A stretch of DNA of 64,000 nucleotides from an uncultured Halieaceae bacterium. GTDB taxonomy: Bacteria > Pseudomonadota > Gammaproteobacteria > Pseudomonadales > Halieaceae. Every line of letters starts with the position of its first letter. The stretch's first letter is position 1. The position numbers and the translations under genes were made by a program. Location of the stretch: contig CALJGI010000021.1 of assembly GCA_938074045.1 (NCBI GenBank), forward strand, positions 1 to 64,000, given 5' to 3'. The notes under the pieces were generated by a model, which saw nothing but the letters and a program-made list of their open reading frames with translations, was not told the DNA's origin and ran no database searches. This document shows positions 33,511 through 41,503 of this stretch, piece after piece.

Positions 33511-34899
33511 TCAACCCGCTTTAAGCAAACCCTCGCTGCGCAATTCCTCAGTAGCGGATGCGATACCGCGTCGGAGTGCGGTAACCAGATCATCAATCTG
33601 TTCCGTCGTGATTATCAGTGGCGGTGACATCACACAGAGATTGATTAACGGCCGCACCAACAAGCCGTAATCGTGACAGTGACGATCTACCAGTTCACCT
33701 ATCGCGTAATCTGTATCCAGGTCACCCTCTTCCTCTCCCGGTCGAATACGCAAAGCGACGGCAGCCATCAGCCCAACCCCCCTCACCTCACCAACCAGTG
33801 GGAGATCTTCCAGGGTCTTTAACTGCTGTTGGAAATAAGGTCCAACCTCACGAACATGGGATAACAGGCCTTCACTCTCTATGATGTCCCAACTTGCCAG
33901 CGCAGCGGCACAGCTCACGGGATTGGCGGACCATGTATAACCATTGGAATAGGCCACGCCACCCGCCTTTTCACCACTGATAGCCGCCATAAACGCGTCC
34001 GACACAGCGTAACCACCCAGGGGCACATAGCCAGAGGTAACACCCTTGGCGAAGGTAATGATATCCGGTACCACACCAAAGACCTCCTCGCTGGAGAACC
34101 AGTGTCCGAGGCGGCCAAACCCTGTTACGACCTCATCCGCAATGAACACAATGTCATACTTCTTAACCACCTCATGACAACGGCGGTAGTAACCTTCCGG
34201 AGGCACCAGTACGCCCCCGGACGCCAGAATTGGCTCGGCAATAAAGCACATGACATTTTGCGGACCAATCTCCAGTATTTTTTGCTCCAATTCATCGATG
34301 AGCAGATCGCAGTACTCAGACTCAGTGCACTCCCCCTCGTACAGGTAATAACTGGGAGCGCTGACAAAGTGCACCGTGTCCTTGATGCTGTCCATGGCGG
34401 TTTTGTCACGCCCCTTGCCGGTGACAGAAGCAGCGAGATAGGTACTGCCATGGTAAGCCCAGTCGCGGCTTATGATGTGCTTACGCTCCGGCTTGCCCTT
34501 GATATTATTAGCGAGCTGACAGAGGCGAAGAGCGGCATCGACGGCGGTTGAACCACCCGTGGTGAAAAATATCCGGTTCAAATCCCCAGGGGTCACACTG
34601 GCTATGCGCTGCGCCAACTGGGTCTCTACAGGATTAATCACACTGAATGGTGACGTGTACCCCAATTCCATTATTTGCGCCGCCACAGCATCGGCAATCT
34701 CCCGACGGCCGTACCCGGTCTGCATACACCACATGCCCGCCGGCCCATCGATCAGCTTGTTCCCCTTGTCATCAAAAATGTATATTCCTTTGCCCTTGAC
34801 GATAACCGAGGATGACTTATCTTCTCCCAGCTCGGGTAAATTAGCCCAGGGGTGGAGTACGTGCCGGTTGTACTTGTCAAGATTGTCTGATGCTGTCAT
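33511..34899 (-). CDS. Class III (omega) aminotransferase
   Basis: A 462-residue PLP enzyme of the class III group (beta-alanine/GABA/polyamine transaminases). D255 in FIADEVVTGFGR and K285 in TFAKGVTSGYVPLGG are the cofactor aspartate and Schiff-base lysine; GSTAVDAALRL binds phosphate. Such enzymes move terminal amino groups to pyruvate or 2-oxoglutarate. It overlaps the Rieske gene by 4 bp and is last in the operon. Expected to act on a primary amine left after demethylation, or on an amino-acid product (inference). Confidence 0.88.
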   Translation of the reverse strand: MTASDNLDKYNRHVLHPWANLPELGEDKSSSVIVKGKGIYIFDDKGNKLIDGPAGMWCMQTGYGRREIADAVAAQIMELGYTSPFSVINPVETQLAQRIASVTPGDLNRIFFTTGGSTAVDAALRLCQLANNIKGKPERKHIISRDWAYHGSTYLAASVTGKGRDKTAMDSIKDTVHFVSAPSYYLYEGECTESEYCDLLIDELEQKILEIGPQNVMCFIAEPILASGGVLVPPEGYYRRCHEVVKKYDIVFIADEVVTGFGRLGHWFSSEEVFGVVPDIITFAKGVTSGYVPLGGYAVSDAFMAAISGEKAGGVAYSNGYTWSANPVSCAAALASWDIIESEGLLSHVREVGPYFQQQLKTLEDLPLVGEVRGVGLMAAVALRIRPGEEEGDLDTDYAIGELVDRHCHDYGLLVRPLINLCVMSPPLIITTEQIDDLVTALRRGIASATEELRSEGLLKAG

Positions 34900-36155
34900 A
34901 GCGTTGCCTGTTTAAGTGTATTCAGGTACCAATCAATAAAGCACATTACCGTCTCTTCGAACTCAGGATGGTAGGGACCCGGCTCAAAAAACTGTGAGTT
35001 CACGCCTTCACTGTTTCTGGTAATGATGTACTCATCCTCCATTGATGTTTTATGCCAGAGAGAAGTCAATTTCTCCAGGTCGTAATCAATTCCCTCGACG
35101 GCATCTCCCTTGACAAACCAGACCAACTCCATGTCGGTGGCCGTCAAGCCACGGGGAATAAAGCGATACAACACACAGTGATCCGGGTAGTTCAGCATCG
35201 CCGCCATTGGTCCGAGCTGAAAATCACCGTAACCGCCATCATAGTCCTTGAACTGTCCCATTAGCGGAGCCAGAGGTAAACCATCCTCACTGCCAGTCAC
35301 GTAACCGTCGTACAACGCATAGCGACTGGCATAAACGCAATTACCGAATCCCTCAGCGTTACCGTAAACGCGGCGATAGTAGTTGGTAATACCCTTAATG
35401 CCTGTGCGCTCTTCCGCTCGCTCAAATACAGCCTTTTTAAGATCAGCCACCCGCTCATCGGGCTCGCGCATGGAGTGCATCTTGGCATACGCACGGTGAG
35501 CATTTGTACAATGGTAGCACTCCTGATAATTCTCCAGACAGAGTTTCCAATTCGCATCAATGCGATAGGTGTGCTTATGCGCAACCCTGGCATCACTCAA
35601 ACCATAGGCGCCCAACTGGATCTTGATGTTGGACAAGGGGGCAGCAAAATCATCTGCATCGGGGTCACAGTTAACGAAGATCAAGCCCTCGAATACTTGC
35701 AGGCGAACTGGTCGCAAACTGTATTCAACGGTATCAAATCCGTCGCGGACTTCCATTTCCCGGGCCGCCCGCAGGCTGCCATCCAGGTTGTAAACCCAGC
35801 CGTGATAGGGACAAACAAAGGTCTTGGTGTTACCCATGGCCGCGTCGCACACCCGCGCCCCACGGTGACGACAGACATTCATAAATGCCCTTATGCTGCC
35901 ATCGGCACTCCGGGTAATCAGGATGGCATCCTCACCGACCTCGAACTGGACAAAATCGCCAGATTTGGCTATTTCAGAACAGTGGGCGGCGTACAACCAA
36001 CTCTTGAAAACAAGCGATGAAAGTTCCTGCTGATAGACCAGATGGGACCGGTAAAAATAGCCGTCCAAACCAACACCACGGCGACCCTCCTGGGCGGTGA
36101 TCTGTGCCAGCAGTCGCTGCCGTGAATCGTCGACTATAGTGCTTATAGTTTTCAT
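34896..36155 (-). CDS. Rieske-type oxygenase large subunit (GbcA/choline-monooxygenase-like)
   Basis: A 419-residue oxygenase. The Rieske [2Fe-2S] ligands are C95, H97, C115 and H118 in CRHRGA and CPYHGW. The mononuclear iron site has H215 and H220 in ENYQECYHCTNAH, the spacing seen in GbcA, Stc2 and carnitine or choline oxygenases. ATG 36155 is chosen since upstream residues in frame lack family similarity. These oxygenases hydroxylate N-methyl groups, releasing formaldehyde. A ferredoxin reductase partner (GbcB type) is not beside it. Neighbouring GcvT-like and FAD proteins support a quaternary-amine role. Confidence 0.87.
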   Translation of the reverse strand: MKTISTIVDDSRQRLLAQITAQEGRRGVGLDGYFYRSHLVYQQELSSLVFKSWLYAAHCSEIAKSGDFVQFEVGEDAILITRSADGSIRAFMNVCRHRGARVCDAAMGNTKTFVCPYHGWVYNLDGSLRAAREMEVRDGFDTVEYSLRPVRLQVFEGLIFVNCDPDADDFAAPLSNIKIQLGAYGLSDARVAHKHTYRIDANWKLCLENYQECYHCTNAHRAYAKMHSMREPDERVADLKKAVFERAEERTGIKGITNYYRRVYGNAEGFGNCVYASRYALYDGYVTGSEDGLPLAPLMGQFKDYDGGYGDFQLGPMAAMLNYPDHCVLYRFIPRGLTATDMELVWFVKGDAVEGIDYDLEKLTSLWHKTSMEDEYIITRNSEGVNSQFFEPGPYHPEFEETVMCFIDWYLNTLKQATL

Positions 36156-36183
36156 CGCTACGGGGTGATCAACCTCTCGCTGT

Positions 36184-37368
36184 CTACATATCCAACGCTG
36201 GCGTTTGACGACGCCTGGCCGGATCGAAAAGCGGTTTTTCCAATACGGTGCAGGGCGCCATAACCTTGGTCCACTGCAGTTCACGCTGATAATAAATTTC
36301 AGCGGTGAGTTTTTGCCCGGGCTTACCATAGGCGTAATCAACCTGCGCAAAAGCCACGTTTGATTTCACCGTGGGACACCAGGCGGCAGAAGTCACGGTA
36401 CCCACCACTTTGTTCCCAGCCATAATAAATGAATTGTCGGCGGGTTTATTACCTGCAATATCGAGAATGACGAAACGATAGCGCGAGCCTTCTCGTTTCT
36501 CCTTAAGCAACGCCCGGCGTCCATTAAAAACTGGTTTTTCAAGGTCAACCAGCCAATCCAGTCCCAGCTCAAAGGGTGAGCGAGACCGCCCCGGCCGTAC
36601 GGTGTCCTCCGCGGGAACAAAGTCAATTCCCGCCTGCAGGAATCCCGCCTCAATACGGGCAAGCTCCAGAGCGTGGGCACCGAATGGTTTGATCAAGTAT
36701 AGCTCGCCTGCCTCGAAAACCGCATCCCACAATGCTTCCGCGGCTCCAGCATCGATCCACAATTCATAGCCAAGGTCACCGGTAAACCCCGTGCGACTCA
36801 CCATCAGAGTTTCTCCGGCAAACTCAAACCAGGCGATGCCAAATGGCTTCAGAGCATCCAGGCCCTGCAAACCCATTGCCTTCAGCGTTGCACAGGATGT
36901 CGGCCCCTGCACGGCGAGCGCCGCGACCTCCGCAGATTCATCAGTGATTTCCACATTAAAACCCAGTGCCGACCAACTAAGCCAATCGGTCATGCGCGCA
37001 TATGCACACAGGCGATAATCGTTTTCTCCGAGATGAAAAATAGTACCGTCGTCCATAACCTGGCCGGCATCATCACACCACACGGCATAGCCCACCCGGT
37101 CGCGACCGATTTTGGCGACGTTTCGAGTAACCAGACGGTTCAGGTACGCTTCCGCATCCGGACCGGTGATCCTGTACTTGTGCATGGGGGACAGATCGAG
37201 AACACCCGTGGTACTGCGTACGGCAAAATATTCCAGCTCCATATCAAAATAGGTATTAGGGGTTGTGTACCCCATCCACATACCCCAGTCGTTGGTAGCA
37301 CAGGCAGCAGCTACCCGGCTATGAAATGGAGTTTCGAGAACCATCGGCTCACTTGGATTTGCCATCAT
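36184..37368 (-). CDS. GcvT-like aminomethyltransferase
   Basis: A 394-residue protein with the folate-binding GcvT fold: MHKYRITGPDAEAYLNRLVTRN near the start, MVSRTGFTGDLGYELWI and a C-terminal GcvT_C barrel. In stand-alone catabolic versions it takes a methyl or methylene group from an N-methyl compound to tetrahydrofolate. ATG 37368 overlaps the previous stop by 4 bp and has GGAGGA nine bases upstream. Genomic partners (Rieske, FAD proteins) point to demethylation, not glycine cleavage; no gcvH or gcvP is nearby. Confidence 0.85.
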   Translation of the reverse strand: MMANPSEPMVLETPFHSRVAAACATNDWGMWMGYTTPNTYFDMELEYFAVRSTTGVLDLSPMHKYRITGPDAEAYLNRLVTRNVAKIGRDRVGYAVWCDDAGQVMDDGTIFHLGENDYRLCAYARMTDWLSWSALGFNVEITDESAEVAALAVQGPTSCATLKAMGLQGLDALKPFGIAWFEFAGETLMVSRTGFTGDLGYELWIDAGAAEALWDAVFEAGELYLIKPFGAHALELARIEAGFLQAGIDFVPAEDTVRPGRSRSPFELGLDWLVDLEKPVFNGRRALLKEKREGSRYRFVILDIAGNKPADNSFIMAGNKVVGTVTSAAWCPTVKSNVAFAQVDYAYGKPGQKLTAEIYYQRELQWTKVMAPCTVLEKPLFDPARRRQTPALDM

Positions 37369-38927
37369 GACGGCTTTCCTCCGTTTAAGATTTCCGCAGC
37401 GGCATTGTGGCCGGCCAATCCCATGAGGCCTCCCCCCGGGTGTGTCCCCGCCCCACACAAATACAGCCCGGGTACAGATGTTGCATACTGGCTTGCCCCG
37501 GGGAATGGTCGCATCATCAAGACCTGATCGAGACTGAGCTCACCGTGATGCCAATGACCTCCGTTTATGTGGAACTCCTGTTCGATGTCCAATGGTGTCA
37601 ACAACTCACTCGCTGTCACCAGATCAGCAAGGCCCGGCGCATATTGATCCAGCTGAGCAATCAGTTTTAGCACCAGCTGCTCTCGTGCGCCGTCCCAACC
37701 ACCCCGCAATTCGTAGGGCGCATACTGCACAATGGCCGACAGTACATGTTTTCCCTCCGGAGCAAGACTGGCGTCATGCACAGTAGGGATACTGATATCC
37801 ATGGCAGGGGCGATGGAATATTCTCCGTACTTGGCGCTGTTAAACGCACGTTCGAGATAATTCATATCCGGTGCAATCACCAGCCTTTGCCCATGCTCAG
37901 CCTCTGACAAACCTGTAAATGACGGCATTTCGTCCAGCGCCAGGTGAAGCTTGGCAGCGCTCCCCTGCATGCGGATCTGACTGACCCGGCGAGCCACGCC
38001 TGCCTCCACATGACGGAATCCCAACAATTTTTTGAACGTGGTAACCGGGTCAGCGCCAGAAATCACCAGGTCAGATTTTATCCTGTCCCCTGTAACCAGA
38101 GTTACCCCACTCATTTCACCCGCTTCCATATCTATAGAAGTAACACGTGACGCGAAACGAATTTCGGCACCGGCCGCCTGGGCGGAGGCAGCAAGCGCTT
38201 TACCCAGCGTGCCCATGCCGCCTTCTACCACCGCGGGACCCGCATAGCCAAATACCTCACCCACCCGACGATACAGGTAGGTGAAAACAGAATTGGGGGA
38301 GCGCGGCCCCATATGGGTGCCAAGAATACCGTCGATACTCAACAACGCCTTTAGCTGATCATTGTCAAAGCGCTCTTCCATTACGTCATACATATTGATC
38401 AGGATTAGGCGCATAAACTCGCTCATGTCCTCGCGACCCATGAGCTTTAACCCGAGCCCCAGTTTGAGCATATTCCAGCGATCGCTGAGATTGCCCTCCA
38501 CTACGGCCGGTGGACGGACAGCAAATAGTTTGGCCAGCAGCGTCGAGAATTTATTCGTAAGGCGATTAAACTCCTTCAGCGCAGCCTGATCTTCAACCGT
38601 TATCGAAGCACCAGAAACGGTGTTCCCGGACAGTGTGATATGTCCTCCATCACTACCGAGGGCAATCGAATCCAGATTCTGAGCTGCCAGTCGTAGTCCA
38701 TGGCTACCCAGTGACAACTTTTTCTCGACCTCCGGGTTGAACTGATACAGCCACTGGGCACATCCGGAAACCGAGAAGCCGTCGGCAAATTCGCGGGTTA
38801 CCGCGGCGCCACCGGGTGTTTCATTCGCTTCCAGCACCAGTACCTTGCGTCCAGCCCTGGCGAGTTCAGCAGCGCACACCAGACCATTATGGCCCGCCCC
38901 TACTACGATCACATCATAATCAGTCAT
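37365..38927 (-). CDS. Phytoene-desaturase-like FAD oxidoreductase
   Basis: A 520-residue flavoprotein with GAGHNG at 10-15, LEANETPGGAAVTREFADGF, and C-terminal LYLCGAGTHPGGGLMGLAGHNA. Same clade as the proteins at 16533 and 38920. ATG 38927 with GGAGGG nine bases upstream gives an 8-bp overlap with the upstream paralogue. Two adjacent genes of this kind could form a heterodimer or act sequentially. Its place between a second FAD protein and the GcvT-like gene suggests amine or methyl-group oxidation. Confidence 0.85.
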   Translation of the reverse strand: MTDYDVIVVGAGHNGLVCAAELARAGRKVLVLEANETPGGAAVTREFADGFSVSGCAQWLYQFNPEVEKKLSLGSHGLRLAAQNLDSIALGSDGGHITLSGNTVSGASITVEDQAALKEFNRLTNKFSTLLAKLFAVRPPAVVEGNLSDRWNMLKLGLGLKLMGREDMSEFMRLILINMYDVMEERFDNDQLKALLSIDGILGTHMGPRSPNSVFTYLYRRVGEVFGYAGPAVVEGGMGTLGKALAASAQAAGAEIRFASRVTSIDMEAGEMSGVTLVTGDRIKSDLVISGADPVTTFKKLLGFRHVEAGVARRVSQIRMQGSAAKLHLALDEMPSFTGLSEAEHGQRLVIAPDMNYLERAFNSAKYGEYSIAPAMDISIPTVHDASLAPEGKHVLSAIVQYAPYELRGGWDGAREQLVLKLIAQLDQYAPGLADLVTASELLTPLDIEQEFHINGGHWHHGELSLDQVLMMRPFPGASQYATSVPGLYLCGAGTHPGGGLMGLAGHNAAAEILNGGKPS

Positions 38928-40536
38928 CGGGGTAGCCCTCCGGTACGGTGTTTGTTCGTCGTAGATCGTGAAGAATTTCACGGGCGGCGTTAGCTCCCGG
39001 CGCCGCCATCACTCCACCACCGGGATGGGTACCCGATCCGCACATATACATCCCCTGTACGGGTCCACGATATTGTGCGTAACCCGGGAATGGCCGGTTA
39101 AACAACAATTGGTCAAAGGTCAGTTCGCCCTGAAAGATATTACCCTCGGTCAGCCCCACTTCTGCTTCAATCTCACGGGGTGTGCGAGTCTCACAATGCA
39201 GAATCAGGTCGCGAAAGTTTGGTGAGTATCTGGAAATCTGATCCAGCACCGACTTTTCAAAACCATCCTTGTCTTCATCCGTCCAATCTCGCCCCTCTAT
39301 CTTCGGGGGAGCATACTGAACAAACACAGACATCATGTGCTTTCCTGGCGGTGCCATGGTGGGATCCGCCATAGATGGGATCATCATGTCGAGATATGGA
39401 TCTTTGGACCAGGTCCCGTCTTTCCAATCATCATAGGCCCTCTCCATCCGCTCCATAGTGTCGGAGAAGTGCATATCCCCATACATGAGATTGCTCTTTG
39501 GATCGATACCATTGAACGTGGGCAATCCATCCAGTGCTATATTCAGTTTGCCTGAGGATCCCCGGATCTTGAAATTCTCGGCCTTTTTGATCACATCTTT
39601 CGGTAAATCGACAGGATCCATAATATCCAGAAATGTGCGCTTGGGGTCCAGATTGGAAACCACAATATCAGCAAGGTACTCGGTACCATCTTTAAGCGCT
39701 ACGCCACGAGCATGACCGCCGTGGACAATGATCTGATCGACATCGGCATCGGTGGCTATTTCACCGCCGTAAGATAGCAAAGCCTTGGTAATTGAAGCCG
39801 ATACCGCGCCCATTCCGCCGCGAGCGTAACCCCACGAACCGACGTTTCCATCAACGTCACCCATGTAGTGATGCAGTAAAACATATGCAGTTCCCGGTGA
39901 ATAAACGCCCAGAGCTGTGCCAATGATTCCACTGCCTGCCAGATGCGCCTTTATGACATCTGTTTCAAAATACTCATCGAGATAATCCGCAACACTCTTG
40001 GTCCAAAACCTGAGTGTGTCTGCAAAACCCTCTTCGCCCAATTCCAGAAAGGCACTGGCAAACTCAGTCAGATCACGTAGATCACGGAGTTTTAATGAGG
40101 TCGGATCCGGAGGTCGACGCAGCAGAAAGGAACGAATCAACCTGGTCTGCTTCATAACATCGGCGGTGTACCGTTCATAGGCATTAGCATCACGCTTGGA
40201 AAACCTGGCCATCTCACGATACTGCCGCTCATGATCAAAATGGTTACCGAAATGGTCACCATTCTGCATAAATGTCACACCACCCCCATAAGGGACAACC
40301 TGCAAGCCGTGACGAGGCAATTCCAGGTCTCGGGCCAATTCCGGCCGTAAAAGACTGCACACATATGAGCAGTTGGAATACGTCCAATCCGGATGTAATT
40401 CCCGGCTGACAGTGGCGCCACCCACGTAGGCATTTCTTTCCACCACCAGCACGTCCAGCCCCGCCTTTGCCAGGTAGGCCGCATTGGTCAAACCGTTGTG
40501 GCCGGCACCAATCACTATGGCATCGTATTTCTTCAC
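38920..40536 (-). CDS. Phytoene-desaturase-like FAD oxidoreductase, first of the operon
   Basis: A 538-residue flavoprotein starting at GTG 40536, with GGAG seven bases upstream; the longer frame from ATG 40647 begins inside a palindrome and lacks similarity. GAGHNG is at 10-15 and C-terminal MYMCGSGTHPGGGVMAAPG is the second FAD signature. It is first in the five-gene minus operon and divergent from the TetR gene. It resembles its neighbour at 37365, so the pair probably arose by duplication. Confidence 0.85.
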   Translation of the reverse strand: MKKYDAIVIGAGHNGLTNAAYLAKAGLDVLVVERNAYVGGATVSRELHPDWTYSNCSYVCSLLRPELARDLELPRHGLQVVPYGGGVTFMQNGDHFGNHFDHERQYREMARFSKRDANAYERYTADVMKQTRLIRSFLLRRPPDPTSLKLRDLRDLTEFASAFLELGEEGFADTLRFWTKSVADYLDEYFETDVIKAHLAGSGIIGTALGVYSPGTAYVLLHHYMGDVDGNVGSWGYARGGMGAVSASITKALLSYGGEIATDADVDQIIVHGGHARGVALKDGTEYLADIVVSNLDPKRTFLDIMDPVDLPKDVIKKAENFKIRGSSGKLNIALDGLPTFNGIDPKSNLMYGDMHFSDTMERMERAYDDWKDGTWSKDPYLDMMIPSMADPTMAPPGKHMMSVFVQYAPPKIEGRDWTDEDKDGFEKSVLDQISRYSPNFRDLILHCETRTPREIEAEVGLTEGNIFQGELTFDQLLFNRPFPGYAQYRGPVQGMYMCGSGTHPGGGVMAAPGANAAREILHDLRRTNTVPEGYPDD

Positions 40537-40630
40537 TACCCACTCCGTTGCGGTTCGAACACAGGTCCAAACCATGCTGATATCGACAGCGTTACAGCAT
40601 GCCATGGAGAGTGTAAATTGTCTAGATATG

Positions 40631-40648
40631 AATGAATGATCATTCATT
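40631..40648. promoter_or_regulatory. Perfect 18-bp palindrome, candidate TetR operator
   Basis: AATGAATGATCATTCATT is a perfect inverted repeat between the divergent FAD operon (start 40536) and the tetR-like gene (start 40734). Its TGAATGA-TCATTCA core resembles TetR-family operators. It lies 95 bp from one start and 86 bp from the other, well placed to control both. Binding is inferred. Confidence 0.65.
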
Positions 40649-40733
40649 GCTAATTTAGAGGAAATGGCGTACTGTTAAATTCCTGACTGACAGCGAATCT
40701 GTCAACTCTATCTCAGCAGCGGGACCCACCTCG

Positions 40734-41426
40734 ATGGCAACGTTTCAGCAATCCTCAGACCTACCCAGGACAGCAGCTAAACGCTCCCGGCCACCGGCTC
40801 GCACCTCACGGCGCTCTGAGCCACCCGAGGTAAGACGCAAGCAACTTATCAGTGCAACGATGCACAGTATTGCCAAAAACGGCCTTAGCGGCACGACCAT
40901 GGCTACCATTACTCAAGAAGCGGGCCTCAGCCTGGGCATCGCCAATCTGCACTTCAAAAGTAAAGAAAAACTGCTCCTCGCTACGCTGGAAGCTATCGCC
41001 GGTGAGTACAACTCTGGTCAGGCTGCCGTGCTCGCTGATCGCGATCACGAGAACCTGGTACACAAGCTCAACGACCTCGTCGATTTCCATTTCAGCAAGA
41101 ACATTACTCAGAAAAACAAACTGGCCGTCTGGTTCGCTTTTTTTGGCGAATCCAAGGTAAGGCCTACCTATCAGCGAATTTGGTCCGGACACGATATCCA
41201 GTCAGTAGCTGCAATCCGCGATTTTTTTGAGCGTATAGTCGCAGAAGGTAACTATCAAACTGCACATGCAACATCGATAGCCCGGGGCTATACCGCCATG
41301 ATCGATGGCCTGTGGCTGGACCTCCTTATCGCACCGCGGGAATTGAATCGCCTTCAGGCCAAGCAGGTTGCCTGTCATTATCTGGCAAGCGTCTTTCCAA
41401 ATCATATGAGTATCGGATCGGAATGA
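40734..41426 (+). CDS. TetR-family regulator, BetI-like
   Basis: A 230-residue regulator. A basic, disordered tail of about 33 residues precedes the HTH: RKQLISATMHSIAKNGLSGTTMATITQEAGLSLGIANLHF, closest in pattern to BetI, the choline-responsive repressor. The C-terminal helical domain should bind the inducer. It is divergent from the operon at 40536 and 78 bp before the TMADH-like gene, so it probably regulates both. BetI relation supports a choline/betaine-like inducer but does not prove it. Confidence 0.87.
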   Translation: MATFQQSSDLPRTAAKRSRPPARTSRRSEPPEVRRKQLISATMHSIAKNGLSGTTMATITQEAGLSLGIANLHFKSKEKLLLATLEAIAGEYNSGQAAVLADRDHENLVHKLNDLVDFHFSKNITQKNKLAVWFAFFGESKVRPTYQRIWSGHDIQSVAAIRDFFERIVAEGNYQTAHATSIARGYTAMIDGLWLDLLIAPRELNRLQAKQVACHYLASVFPNHMSIGSE

Positions 41427-41503
41427 CCTGAGCACGCGGAAATTTTTGGTAGACTCTGTAAACACGCACCATCAGGCGCCATATTGGCATTCCAGGGATT
41501 TAA

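Noticed and set aside
40551-40560. T-arm-like CGGTTCGAAC, suggestive of a tRNA.
   Set aside because: No matching acceptor, D or anticodon arms are found around it; it lies in the leader of a gene.
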